Part shown: in pieces, positions 19,101 through 28,420 of the stretch
Layout of the letters: every line of letters begins with the position of its first letter
Position numbering within the stretch: the first letter of the stretch is position 1
From: Mucilaginibacter sp. 44-25
GTDB lineage: Bacteria > Bacteroidota > Bacteroidia > Sphingobacteriales > Sphingobacteriaceae
Assembly: GCA_001898335.1 (NCBI GenBank)
Contig: MKTS01000004.1
Span: 25,896 to 89,895, forward strand
Reading direction: 5' to 3'
Length of the DNA stretch: 64,000 nucleotides
Position numbers and translations under genes: made by a program
Notes under the pieces: model-generated
The model's database searches: none
Told to the model about the DNA's origin: nothing
Seen by the model: the letters and a program-made list of their open reading frames with translations, nothing else

Positions 19101-22100
19101 TATGAGCCAAGCACAGCTACCGGCATGTTAAGGCGGGCAAAGTTTGTGGTGTCTGTATCTATCGAATTATTAGGGTCGGTTATTGAGCATCCTACACATA
19201 GCAATCCGCCGTTTACATCTGTTAGTTGAGTTGACGCGAAATCACATGATGTTGAGAATATCGGGTTAACCGTAATGGTAACCGGCGTACGCGATGCACT
19301 GGCACAGCCGGTTGCCGTTAACACCGCCTCTACATAGTAAGTAGCGTTTGATGTTAATACAGGCGTGGTGAAAGTTGCACCGGTAAATATCGCCGTGCCA
19401 CCTGTAGCGGAGGTATACCATTTAAAGGCAACACCCGCAGTGGTAGATGAAGCAGTAAGCGTAGCGGTTTGGCCCGATGATATCTGCGCGCCGGCCGGGG
19501 TAACAGTAACTGTTGGGTTAGCCGGCGTTGGATTAACATTTACCTTAACCTCAGCCCTGGTCGCGCTAACGCAGGTACCAGATGCGGCCTCAACAAAGTA
19601 AGATTTGCTTGTAGTAAGCTCAGGCGTTACAAACGTAGCACCAGTAGCTACCGGCCTACCACCTGTTGCGGTAGTATACCAATAAAACGTTACGCCTGGT
19701 TGGGTTGAGCTTGCGGTCAGAGTAGCTGTTGAACCCGAGCAGGTTTGTACGGTGCTTTGCTGCACAGTTGGCACCAGCGGTATAGCCGTTACATTAGCTG
19801 TAACCTGTGTACGGGCCGAACTACCGCAGCCCCCCGCAGCCTGCGCTTCTGCGTAATATGTAGCGTTAGCGGTAAGCGGGGCGGTTGTAAAGGTGTTACC
19901 TGTTGCTAAAGGAGCGCCGCCTGTTGGGGTAGCGTACCATGCAAAGGTTACACCGGTTACAGCGGTAGCCGTAAAGGTTGCCGGCTGACCAGAGCAGACC
20001 TTAACAGTTGGAACAGCTACCACAGGTGCGTTAGGAGCCGGCGTTACGGTAATCACTACCGGGGTACGCACGGCCTGGGCACATCCATCAGCTGTGCGGC
20101 TTGCTTCTGCGTAGTAGGTAACATTTGATGTAAGTACCGGTGTGTTAAACGTTGCTCCTGTTGCTACGGGCGTACCGCCTGTTGCAGTGGTATACCATTT
20201 AATGGTAACGTGGCTCGGGGCCGTTGCGCTAAGCGTTGCTTGCGTTCCGGTACAGGCGGTAACACTTGCCGCGGTTACCGTTGGCGCGGCAACAGATTGT
20301 GCAGCATCATAAATATTTAATGCTGTTAAAACACCGGCAACGCCCGAGTTCAACCTCACTTCTACCCTGTCGAAGTCTGCGGTGGCTTTGAATGCCACGC
20401 GGAAACGGCTGGTGTTGTTTAATAAGGTAACGGTAAGCAAGGCGCCATTAAGGGCTGTTCTATCGTTATTGAACGTAGCACCGTTGTAGGTTGCTAAACT
20501 TATCTGTGATAGTACGCCTACGCTTGCAAGGCTGCCCGGAACACCAAACTCTACAATAATGCTATCGCCGTTGCGGCCAATGTTGGCAAACCTTAAGGTC
20601 TGATCAGCATAACCACCCAAAATGCCAACAGGCACATTTAATTGAGAGAAGGTGTTACGATCGTTATCAACGGCGCCGTTTCCGTTTGATATTCCGCATA
20701 GCGCACATAGCAAGCCGCCGCCAACTGTATTGGTTTGTGCAATTGCCGAACCACAAGGTACCGGGTTAGTAGATGTTGAGTTAAGGGTAATAGCACCAGC
20801 CGCCCTTGCTGCAGATATCACGCCGGCTTGTGTAACGGCCTCTGCATAGTAAGTGGTGGGTGCAAATACCGACGGTGTATTAAATGTTGCGCCGGTATAC
20901 AAAATTGTTCCTCCGGTTGGCTGTGTATACCAGTTAAAGGTAACATTAGGTGTGGTTGATGATGCCACCAATGTTGCCGATGTACCCGGGTCAACCGCTT
21001 GTGTTGGCGGTACCACCGTTACATTAGGCACCACAACCGGTGTTACCGTTACCGATGCCGGTGTACGGTCCGGCGATGGGCAATCGCCCAGTACCGCTTC
21101 GGCATAGTAAGTTTTATTTGCTGATAGCGCCGGTGTAGTGAACGTAGCACCAGTGAACACTGGTGTGCCGCCGGTTGCGGATTCGTACCACTTAATAACC
21201 GTACCGGTGGCGCCTGTTGCCTTAAACGTAGCGGTTTGGCCGGCGGTTATAGTGCTGGTTGGCGGTATTACCGTAGGTTTGGAAGGAGGATTGTTTGCCG
21301 TTACTGTTATAGGGTACCGCACCAGGCTAACGCAGGTACCACGGCTGTACTCTACATAGTAAGTAGTAGTTGCGGTTAAGTTAGTGGTGGTATAAGATAA
21401 ACCTGTTTTAAGCGCAGTGCCTCCGGTTGGGTTGGCAAACCAGCTGATGGTGCCGGTGGTTGGCGCTGTAACCGTTAGCGTTGCCGGGCTGCCGCTGCAT
21501 ATTTGCGGCGAGCCATTACCAAACACCGGTTTAGGGAACTGCTGTACGGCATAATAAACATCAAGCGCGGTAAGCAAGCCCGCAGCACCCGCGTTCAAGC
21601 GGATCTGTACCCTGTCATAATTACCGGTTGCCGGGATGAAAACGCCGTAGCGGTTACCCGGCCCTAACAGGCGTAGCGTTAATAAATTATTATCAAGCGT
21701 ATATCTGCCTACCTGTGTAGCGCCATTGTATAACGCTACAGAGATCTGGCCGAGCAAGCTTACATCGGCCAGTCCTACCGGTGAGCGAAAAACAAGTTTT
21801 ACTGTATCACCGGCAAGGCCCGGTTGTTGGAACACCAGGTTTTGCTCCTGATAACCACCTAAAAGGCCTGCTATTACATGCAGGGTTGAAGCAGTAGTGG
21901 TATCAGCGTCTGTAGCAAGCGCGCCGTTCTCAACAAAACAACCAACGCACAGGCCATTAGTATTGCTGGTTTGCACGTTGGCAAATGAACATGGCGAGTT
22001 GTTGTTAATGTTTACACTGATGGTGATGGATGTACGCGCTGCTGATTCGCAGCCTGCAGTATTAAATGCAGCTACATAATAGGTTGTATTAGTAAATAAA

Positions 22101-24076
22101 ACCGGCGTAGTGTAAGTGTTGCCGGTGAATACAGGGGTAGCTGCGTTAGCAGATGTGTACCACTTGTAGGTAACACCTGTTTGCGCATTAGTTACGCTAA
22201 TGGTTGCGGTTTGGCCCGCAGTAATGGTTTGGTTGCTTGCAGCCAATGTCGGGTTAGCCGGTTTAGGCGATACAGTAACGTTTGCCTGCACACGGGTGCC
22301 GCTTTCGCATCCGATAGCATTTACCGCCGCAGCATAATAAACTGCATTAGCAGTTAAGGCCGGGGTTGTGAAGTTAACGCCTGTATAAACCGGTGTTCCC
22401 TCTGTTGCAACGGTATACCAGTTGTAAGTTTGCCCTGCAACCGGCGTAGCTATTGAAAGTATGGCTACATCGCCGGTACAGATAGTTACGTTATTAGCCG
22501 TTAAGGTTGGCACCGCAGGCAGCGCACTTAATGTGGCAGTAACTTGTGTGCGTGTTGGACTTGGGCAGGCGCCCCCTGTGGTAGCCTCCGCAAAGTAGGT
22601 TGTTGTTGCATTAATTACAGGCGTAGTAAAGCTGTTACCCGTTGCCAATACGGTAGTGCTGGTTGCGGTTGCATACCATTTTACCGTTACGCCGTTAACC
22701 GGGGTAGCGGTAAAAGTAAGCGTTCCGCCGGGGCAAACTGATAGGTTGTTGTTAGTAATAACCGGTGCTGCCGGTATGGGGTTAACCGTTACGGTTACCT
22801 TGGTACGATCAGATTCGTCGGTACAACCGTTGCGCATTGCAGAAACGTAGTAGCTTGTTGTAGCGGCAAGCACGCCCGGTGAAAATGTTGCGCCTGTAAA
22901 CACCGCGGTACCGCCTGTTGGCTGTGTGTACCATTTAAATACGGTATTTGGTACTGCAACAGCCGTTAATGTTACCTGGCTCCCGGCACAAACGTTCGCG
23001 TTATCAGTAACAACATTATTAAACCTGATAACAGGACTCGGAATGAGCTTTTCGGCTTCAAAAAGGTCTAAAGTTGATAATACATTGGCAATACCGCCGC
23101 CTAGCCGCAATTGTACTCTGTCAAATGCTTTTGGAGGCGCGTAGGTTACGGTAAACCTGCGGCGACCATTCACCAGGTCGAGCAAACGAAGGTTGATGAG
23201 TGCGGAATTGAATACAACAGCATCGTTATTATAGGTGTTACCGTTGTAAGTTGATATGGAAATATTGGACAGCACCCCTGCATCTATCAGCGCGGGCGGT
23301 AAGGCCATAGTAAGGCGAACGGAGTCGCCTATGGTTGATAATCTTTCGTAAATAACGGTTTGCTGTGCATAAGCCCCTACAGCAGCTATGCCTGCGTTAA
23401 GGGTTGATGCTGTGTTAATATTACCATCAATAGCATTTTGCGGATTGGCGACGCCCCCCACATCAACACCCAGGTTGAGTAAGCCTGCCGATATACCATG
23501 CAATTCGTCAAAGGCATTATTACAGGCTACGTTTGCCGGCCCGTTGTAAAAGGCATCGTAAACATAAATACTGCTCAATGCGCCAACCAAACCGCCGCCA
23601 AGGGTAATGCGGATCCTGTCATACGTAGCGGTTGGTGTAATGCTTAACTGTAACTGGTTATTGTTGCTTACCGCTGTTAACAGGGTGTTGGCTGCAATAG
23701 CCCCACCTACAGGAGTGCTGCCATTATAAGCGCGGATAATAATACGCCCCAATACCGTCAGGTCAAGCAGATTATCGCCTGTACCCAGTTTAACGGTTAC
23801 GGGCGTATTGGCAGCAATCTTAGCAGCACCAGGAAAAATCAATTCCTGATAAGTTGACGCGGCTACACCTACTCCAACCCTCATTATTGAGTTGGTTTGC
23901 AGTTTCCCGTCAACGGCAAGAGCTGCGTTGTCTACAACGCAGCCAAGGCATAAAATGTCGTTACGGCCGCTTTGCTGTGTAGTGGCAAAGTTGCGTTGCG
24001 CAATTACATTGAGAGTAGTACAAAGCAGTAGTAGCAGAACGGCTACAAATCTGCTAAAGTGGGTAGAGCTTTTCAT
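16169..24076 (-). CDS. Giant Ig-repeat surface adhesin with CHU_C sorting domain
   Basis: About 2,635 residues from the ATG at 24076; an ATG 17 codons earlier would precede the signal peptide (FVAVLLLLLCTTLNVIAQ). Seen in order: two discoidin-like modules, then 19 Ig_7-like repeats of about 75-85 residues marked by CxG near the start and WYTxATGGTxxxTGxxF. Three further discoidin-like modules interrupt the repeats at about 21540-21990, 20290-20745 and 18790-19240. A fibronectin-III-like domain (SVTFAYNSAPDATGYEVSL) and a C-terminal CHU_C domain (IPNAFTPNGDGNNDVLYVYG, WDGTYKGHAQPVGVYVYY) follow. The CHU_C domain marks type B cargo of the type IX system. It is a probable cell-surface filament or adhesin; ligand unknown. 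The reading frame is intact over 7.9 kb. Confidence 0.92.
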   Translation of the reverse strand: MKSSTHFSRFVAVLLLLLCTTLNVIAQRNFATTQQSGRNDILCLGCVVDNAALAVDGKLQTNSIMRVGVGVAASTYQELIFPGAAKIAANTPVTVKLGTGDNLLDLTVLGRIIIRAYNGSTPVGGAIAANTLLTAVSNNNQLQLSITPTATYDRIRITLGGGLVGALSSIYVYDAFYNGPANVACNNAFDELHGISAGLLNLGVDVGGVANPQNAIDGNINTASTLNAGIAAVGAYAQQTVIYERLSTIGDSVRLTMALPPALIDAGVLSNISISTYNGNTYNNDAVVFNSALINLRLLDLVNGRRRFTVTYAPPKAFDRVQLRLGGGIANVLSTLDLFEAEKLIPSPVIRFNNVVTDNANVCAGSQVTLTAVAVPNTVFKWYTQPTGGTAVFTGATFSPGVLAATTSYYVSAMRNGCTDESDRTKVTVTVNPIPAAPVITNNNLSVCPGGTLTFTATPVNGVTVKWYATATSTTVLATGNSFTTPVINATTTYFAEATTGGACPSPTRTQVTATLSALPAVPTLTANNVTICTGDVAILSIATPVAGQTYNWYTVATEGTPVYTGVNFTTPALTANAVYYAAAVNAIGCESGTRVQANVTVSPKPANPTLAASNQTITAGQTATISVTNAQTGVTYKWYTSANAATPVFTGNTYTTPVLFTNTTYYVAAFNTAGCESAARTSITISVNINNNSPCSFANVQTSNTNGLCVGCFVENGALATDADTTTASTLHVIAGLLGGYQEQNLVFQQPGLAGDTVKLVFRSPVGLADVSLLGQISVALYNGATQVGRYTLDNNLLTLRLLGPGNRYGVFIPATGNYDRVQIRLNAGAAGLLTALDVYYAVQQFPKPVFGNGSPQICSGSPATLTVTAPTTGTISWFANPTGGTALKTGLSYTTTNLTATTTYYVEYSRGTCVSLVRYPITVTANNPPSKPTVIPPTSTITAGQTATFKATGATGTVIKWYESATGGTPVFTGATFTTPALSANKTYYAEAVLGDCPSPDRTPASVTVTPVVVPNVTVVPPTQAVDPGTSATLVASSTTPNVTFNWYTQPTGGTILYTGATFNTPSVFAPTTYYAEAVTQAGVISAARAAGAITLNSTSTNPVPCGSAIAQTNTVGGGLLCALCGISNGNGAVDNDRNTFSQLNVPVGILGGYADQTLRFANIGRNGDSIIVEFGVPGSLASVGVLSQISLATYNGATFNNDRTALNGALLTVTLLNNTSRFRVAFKATADFDRVEVRLNSGVAGVLTALNIYDAAQSVAAPTVTAASVTACTGTQATLSATAPSHVTIKWYTTATGGTPVATGATFNTPVLTSNVTYYAEASRTADGCAQAVRTPVVITVTPAPNAPVVAVPTVKVCSGQPATFTATAVTGVTFAWYATPTGGAPLATGNTFTTAPLTANATYYAEAQAAGGCGSSARTQVTANVTAIPLVPTVQQSTVQTCSGSTATLTASSTQPGVTFYWYTTATGGRPVATGATFVTPELTTSKSYFVEAASGTCVSATRAEVKVNVNPTPANPTVTVTPAGAQISSGQTATLTASSTTAGVAFKWYTSATGGTAIFTGATFTTPVLTSNATYYVEAVLTATGCASASRTPVTITVNPIFSTSCDFASTQLTDVNGGLLCVGCSITDPNNSIDTDTTNFARLNMPVAVLGSYVAQQLIFSDGGLAGDSVTVKIAIPANIASATVLNQLQIASYNGATYNGDRINLSSSLIGLRVLAGGRTAIIRFAPKAAFDRIEIRLNSAVAALFNTADVYYASKQVDAPIVNLSTLNICSGSTATFTVNNPKAGVTYTWYTSATGNTVAGTGVTFTTPALNATTTYYVGSSRTSNGCANPNRVAVTANVTPSPVNPTLNQTAATICAGETVTFTVTNAGTATVRWYDAATNGTLLFTGPSYTVTPLTNSTYYAELSNGTCASPSRTTAIVTVNPRPAKPGVDAPNIQVCTGGTATLSVTNPDAGVTYNWYTTATAGTIAYTGATITTAPISQNTTFYVEAVNNAGGCINNGGRAAVAVAVTGVINAPALSANSTIVCTGGSVTISVNNPVAGQQYNFYTDATSATPVFTGTSYTLNNVTSNVSLFVEAVQGNCTSATRARADITVVPAPNPPQVQAPAGGLVACNGSDFTITIANPQADLVYRWYTAATGGMLLYTGTEYTVNISATTTYYVEAASAGNCNPSTRTPFTVTVSPLPPDPTVTATNVAVCPGSSATLSVAAPQNGITYKWYSSPAQTTVLFTGPTYVTDAVTATTNFYVAAFNSNGCSSSNLAMVQVTTRPAPAPPVIANDVPVTTCAGTSAVLNVTNAQPNFTYKFYTVATGGTAAFTGTAYNTPVLNANTTYYVEAINEDGCPSATRTQVIVTVNQGPAVPVASTSGTEICPNNTTTITATAEAGTTLKWYANATGGTALFTGTSFVTPVLTNTTTYYVEAVSTATSCVSATRAAVTVKVLGPLPAPVVTVQTTTTSSVTFAYNSAPDATGYEVSLDNGATYIAPSSGANGLTHTVGGLNPNQSVTIVVRALGASACQLSANSNAVTGTSSNPFGDGIFIPNAFTPNGDGNNDVLYVYGTNIKSITFAVYDQWGEQQFRTTNKTAGWDGTYKGHAQPVGVYVYYADVTLNSGQVVRKKGTVTLIR
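16740..23030 (-). repeat. Coding repeats: 19 Ig_7-like units with interspersed discoidin-like modules
   Basis: On the protein level 19 copies of the WY/WF/FY-xxATGGT pattern can be counted. They fall in groups of four, three, four and eight, separated by three discoidin-like modules, each opening with a C-x2-C segment such as LCVGC or LCALC (two more modules precede the first group). At DNA level the units are related but diverged, so recent exact duplication is not apparent. The modules share NGA(T)FNNDR, FDRVEVRLN and AGVLTALNIYDA-like segments. Confidence 0.85.
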
Positions 24077-24127
24077 GCATAGAGTGTTAGGTTTGATCTT
24101 GTTCCTAAGTACGCTCTTGCAAAGCAA

Positions 24128-24816
24128 ATAACCTTAAAGCACTTTGTTCATTTACCAGGGAACTTTCATTTTATTCACCCAAAGGCTATGCTGTTTATTT
24201 TGTTCATTATCATAGCTATTGATGACATACCAGGCGTAAATGATCTGTATCAGATAATACTGGAGCACGAAAAGATTTGACGACTAAGAGCTGCGATGTA
24301 AACAAAATCGCCTATCAATATTTGGTTACCAAACAATGCCCCTACACTAACACCCACCTCAGAATATCAACTTACTTATTAATTACTCTAAAAAATAAGA
24401 TACTCCTATTCGGAATATTTTATATATAACTCTACTGTTAAATATTCAAAGTTTGGCCTTAATAATTTAACAAATAAGAAAAATAGGGACCTGGCTTATT
24501 ATATTTACCTGTATACGATTATTCTAAACAGTTTTAAAACCTAAAAATTATTACAAATGTCAGAGAGATTTATTACGGATAAGACTAAGCTACCCCTACT
24601 TAGCAAAAAGGCCAAACACAGATGCCATAGCCGCGAAATAACTAACCAACCGATAATAAATTGTGAAGCGATGTTAAAAACACCGCTCCTGTTTTTGACG
24701 ATACCAGTATTGAACTTACATGAAAATGCTACCAGTAGAAAGGTTGTTGCGGAAGATATTTAAATAAGTTATGCAAGTGTATTAATTAATTAGTTAAATC
24801 CTTATGCCTTTTACTT
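24128..24816. other. Divergent AT-rich intergenic region
   Basis: 689 bp between the adhesin ORF and the STAND-like gene. It contains array C (24146-24206) near the adhesin. The remainder is very AT-rich, with no clear promoter consensus or terminator. A 68-codon ORF at 24557-24763 has no recognisable features and is not called. Confidence 0.5.
24146..24206 (-). promoter_or_regulatory. Array C of TGAAC-like repeats
   Basis: Read on the minus strand, units start at 24206 (TGAAC), 24197 (TAAAC), 24177 (TGAAT), 24168 (TGAAA) and 24150 (TGAAC). Spacings are 9, 20, 9 and 18 bp, that is, multiples of about 9-10. The array lies 70-130 bp upstream of the adhesin start codon. It is less regular than arrays A and B but shares the same unit and phase. 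Confidence 0.4.
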
Positions 24817-27373
24817 ATGACATCATTTTTACCTCAGTATTATGAACTACTTAAGCATGCAGTAATTACAACAGCCGGTTTAAGCAATATTACCCCGCAT
24901 GACTGCCGTATAATTGCCGCTGAAATTCTTCGCAAAACCAAAAACAGCGTAAGCGAAACCACACTTAAACGGGTTTTCGGGTTTGCTTACAGTAAATTTA
25001 AACCATCAATATTCACCATTGACGTATTGGCCAGGTACTGCGGCTATAGGGGTTGGGAAGATTTCTGCCTGAGCCAGGAAACAAAGCTGAGCAAAACAAT
25101 TGCGAAGACCGCCCCTAATTGGGACAACCTAAAACTTAACGCCCAAAAGATCACAAATCTTACCCTACAGGTTTTACGTAATAAATCAGTGATCCCATAC
25201 AGCCAAACTATTAGCAGGCAAACAGTAACAGATCATTTAGATGATTTTTTAACAGGTGATTATAACGCTACTGTGCTCGCATCACCAGCTGGTTATGGTA
25301 AAACCGTAGCACTTTGCCACTGGCTTGAAGAACGTTTATTGAATAATGGTGAAGGTAATAATCAAGACGTTGTACTGTTTTTTTAGTACCAGTGCATTAA
25401 TGAATGCATTTTTAAGCGGGCAAGACATCCACTACTGGCTACTGGCTTTATTAGGTTATACTGCAAATGATGATGTACCATCCATTTTAGACCAGTATCA
25501 AGAAAAAGGTGGTAAGTTTTATCTGATTATTGACGCTTTTGATGAGCATGTTTATAAGCCGGAGCAATATAACCTGTTATTAGCCCAACTGGTTGATATT
25601 CTTGCTTTATATCGTTTTTCTTCATGGTTCAAGCTAATTCTAACCATGCGCTCATTTACATGGATAAATAAGAAGCACCAGTTTAATATCACTGAAGAGA
25701 AGTGGTTCATCAGATTTCTAGGCGATGCAAACAGCGCTATAAACGTACCGGTTTTTGACGCCGCCGAAATAAGGCAACTTGCCTTAAATATTAACCAGAA
25801 TGAAAATTATAACACATCTGCAGATACTTCACTTCAGTTTAGTCATCCGCTTTATTTTCAATTTTACTACAAGCAAAACCCCGGAAATTTCACACTTAGC
25901 AACATAAGCAAGGCATCTACATATGAAATGGTTGCTGCATTCAAGCTTAACAAGGTATATACGGGTCAAAACGCGGCAGATAAAATACAGCTCATCCGAG
26001 GTTTAACTGAAGAAATGGATATCGAAAATGGAAACTTTACGGTTTTGCGTGCAAAAGTCAATAGCTTGGTTAAGCATTATTCTCAAGCGTATCATGACCT
26101 TTTAAGTGTTGGCTATTTGATTGAAACCAATAAGAGCACAGGTTTGCATTACAACGTATATATTGAATTTATAAACCTGCATTTTCAAAATAATGCCTTA
26201 GCTGAATTATTGCTGTATAAAAACGATTTTGTTTTCAATGAATTCCTTATAGAAGACATTAACAGACTATTTGAAACAAACGGCCAAAAAGTAGCTGTTT
26301 TACAATGGTGTGTGATGTATGCCTTTAAAGCAGGCCAGCAGTACAATTTTAACCTGCTAACCCATGCCTGGTTAAGCCCTACTGAAAAAGCTGATCTGAT
26401 AAATTTCATGGGCGATATGTTCACAGAGCAAAGCGCTACGCCGAATCGGAACGAATTATTGAGTTCATTTTTCCAGCATGACTGCAGCCCTGAACTGTTT
26501 AATTACTTTTTTGGGGCCGAGTTTGTAAGTATCAAATACAAACGAACGCTGCAAAGTTTACTTAAATTTAATTTAAGCGACCGCAAAAGAGCGTTTTTAT
26601 ACACTGCTTTGGCTTTAATAGCTACCTTACGCCTTGATTTAAGCGAACTGGAAAATGGCATATCAAAGCTCAGAAGCTTGCCGCCTGAAAGCTTTAGCCG
26701 GTTTGCGATAAATCCAATTAAATGCCTTGATGCGATTTACAGTTATTTGAAAAACGGCGAAATCAAACGTGAGGTTGCTCACGATTTGACAAAGTTTTAC
26801 TTTAACCCTCCTAAGGAGGGAAACTACTTTACAGATACCGCCTCACACGATATGTTGTTTTTATTAGGTGCCTATACGCTTATATTGTTTCAAAAACCGC
26901 TAAAAACATTAAGATACATCAACGCCCTCGAAAAAAACTACAAGTTGCCAAAACTTTGTGCACAACATGGTTACGGGTATTTTATGGAAATGATAAAAGC
27001 CGATAGTTATTACAAGCTTGCCCGCAAAGAGCAATTCGCTTTGACCTATCAGCACTATCATATGCTTTACAGGCAAAGCCCTGAAAACTTTACAGATTAC
27101 ATGAAAACTGTTTTCTATGCACTAAGAATAAAAGTCGACTTAAATCAGAAAGACTATAGTCGCCTGATACAAAACACCAAGGCCTTTATGGAAATAGCCG
27201 GGCAGCATACCTTGTCAATCTTATTAACACTAAGCATGATCGTAAATAACAACGAACTAATAAATTTTTACCCGGAGTTTTATAAAAATTGCAGGTACGA
27301 GCTTGCTAAAATATTAAGAGAGCATGGGTTAGCAAAGCAAACGTTTTCTCCTGCAATTGTAAGTTGTAATTGA
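24817..27373 (+). pseudogene. STAND-like P-loop ATPase, frameshifted at a T7 tract
   Basis: Two overlapping frames (24817-25386 and 25346-27373) join into one protein of about 851 residues if one T is removed from the T7 run at 25378-25384; the joined reading is DVVLFFSTSALMNAF. The N-terminal 90 residues look like a small HTH-type domain (SETTLKRVFGFA, PSIFTIDVLARYCGYRGWED) seen in other Bacteroidota proteins. Walker A is SPAGYGKT (about residue 156) and Walker B is FYLIIDAFDEH, after the shift. The remaining 600 residues are helical and unrecognised. The order fits a STAND/NACHT-type signalling ATPase. The break could be a real mutation, a sequencing error at the homopolymer, or slippage. 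Both halves look well preserved. Function is unknown. Confidence 0.65.
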
Positions 27374-27682
27374 TTACTTGGAACGATTATTTGTTGTAAA
27401 AGCTAACCAGCTTAATTCGCTCAAATCATGTTATAAAAATAGACTGTGATAAAGTAATATTCAGTTAACCCAGAGCGAAAATTGGGCGGAGATAAAGCAC
27501 CACTTACATTCTTTTTGGCATTCACCAATTTTTCAGTGAACAGCTTTTTGAAGTGTTTATCATCTGCTAATAGCTAAGATATTTTTTATATTTGTTTAGT
27601 CAATGGAGCGTGTTACCTATGTAACTACCTTAAACAAGAATTCTTTACAAATATCTGATTATAAGCTGATTTAAGAAATATA

Positions 27683-27703
27683 TTCGAGCCCAGGTGGGCG
27701 CAC
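27683..27703 (+). other. tRNA 3'-end-like sequence, possible att half-site
   Basis: The run TTCGAGC, CCAGG, TGGGCGC, A has the order T-loop, T-stem 3' strand, acceptor 3' strand, discriminator base. The matching upstream strands are missing. This is what remains when an element integrates into the T-loop of a tRNA gene. It sits 296 bp from the integrase remnant, and a terminator hairpin follows. The parent tRNA cannot be named with confidence. Confidence 0.35.
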
Positions 27704-27726
27704 AAACTCCAAACTTGGAGACACCG

Positions 27727-27761
27727 AAAACCACTTAAATCGCTGATTTAAGGGTTTTTTT
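27727..27761. terminator. Intrinsic terminator hairpin
   Basis: A perfect 8-bp stem CTTAAATC / GATTTAAG with loop GCT is extended by AAAACC / GGTTTT across one unpaired A and followed by a T run. The A/T-tract symmetry would let it act on both strands. It lies just after the tRNA-like tail, where a tRNA terminator would be. Confidence 0.65.
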
Positions 27762-27998
27762 CATTAATTATCTCCTTTCCAACCCTTTGTAAAGCCAAGG
27801 TTCTCGTTACTTATCCGACTACCTGTTTTTTATTTTTAACTTAGGTAACACAAATCGGATCAAGCAATTGAATTTCATTTAGTTACAGCGAAAAAAGTTG
27901 TTTAAGCCAGCTGTTTTTGATTTGTGTTTGTGTTACCTGTGTGCTACCTCAAAAAATAGGATGAAGTATGAAAAATTGAAACTCAAAAGTTAAATTTT

Positions 27999-28396
27999 AT
28001 GCAAACATCACAGTCGTTCGGTATTCATTTCACCACCCGTCCGGACATAGCCAAAGACGGAAAAGAGCCTATCTACGCGTACGTTACTGTTAACCGCCAG
28101 CGTGCTTATATTGCACTAAAACAAAATGTCGATCCCAAAAACTGGGACAGCGGTAAGGGAGCAGCTAAGGTAACAAGGATGAAAATCTATTAATAATTAC
28201 CTGCAAGAAGTGCGGATGTCCATTGGGAGCAGTTACAAAGAGCTACAGTTGAAAAGGGAAATGTTATCGGCTAAAGCGGTCAAAGACCTTTATCTCGGTG
28301 AAGATGCAGAAGTTTATTCGCTAAGCCACCTTATAAGCTATCACAACGAGACTTCTACCGAAGAATTGAAAATGGAGCACCCTGAAACATTATTAA
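27999..28396 (+). pseudogene. Tyrosine integrase remnant (Arm and core-binding regions), two frameshifts, truncated
   Basis: The first frame (27999-28193) encodes an Arm DNA-binding domain: FGIHFTTRPDIAKDGKEPIY and RAYIALKQNVDPKNWDSGKG. At the A-run 28182-28185 the frame breaks. The continuation reads KSINNYLQEVRMSIGSSYKE into a SAM-like core-binding region (LSAKAVKDLYLGEDAEV) in another frame. A second shift at the A-run 28369-28372 converts ELKWSTLKHYY to ELKMEHPETLL. Homology stops near 28396, so the catalytic R-H-R-Y domain is absent. This is a dead mobile-element integrase typical of Bacteroidota elements. Confidence 0.8.
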
Positions 28397-28420
28397 GGTT
28401 GGGATAAGCCTAATCGGCGG

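Larger units (their letters stand above)
27611..27950. repeat. TGTTACCT repeats, candidate integrase arm sites
   Basis: Direct copies occur at 27611-27630 (TGTTACCTATGTAACTACCT) and 27931-27950 (TGTTACCTGTGTGCTACCTC), and an inverted copy at 27841-27855 (TTAGGTAACACAAAT). They bracket the putative att remnant and end about 50 bp before the integrase start. This is the arrangement expected of arm-type binding sites for a tyrosine recombinase. The role is inferred. Confidence 0.45.
27374..27998. other. Intergenic region with integration-site features
   Basis: 625 bp between the ATPase and the integrase remnant. It contains three TGTTACCT-type repeats (27611-27950), a tRNA-tail-like sequence (27683-27703) and a strong terminator hairpin (27727-27761). 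No complete tRNA gene is present: the sequence before 27683 cannot form the other arms. Confidence 0.6.

Noticed and set aside
16169..24076. Repeated DNA that might be a CRISPR array or satellite
   Set aside because: Repeats are about 230-260 bp, diverged, in one intact reading frame, and encode Ig-like domains; no short identical repeats with unique spacers are present anywhere in the window.
24557..24763. 68-codon plus-strand ORF
   Set aside because: No recognisable domain, signal or conserved-looking composition; it lies in AT-rich intergenic DNA where an ORF of this size can occur by chance.
27683..27703. A complete tRNA gene
   Set aside because: Only the T-loop and 3' acceptor part is present; no D-arm, anticodon arm or 5' acceptor strand can be found upstream.
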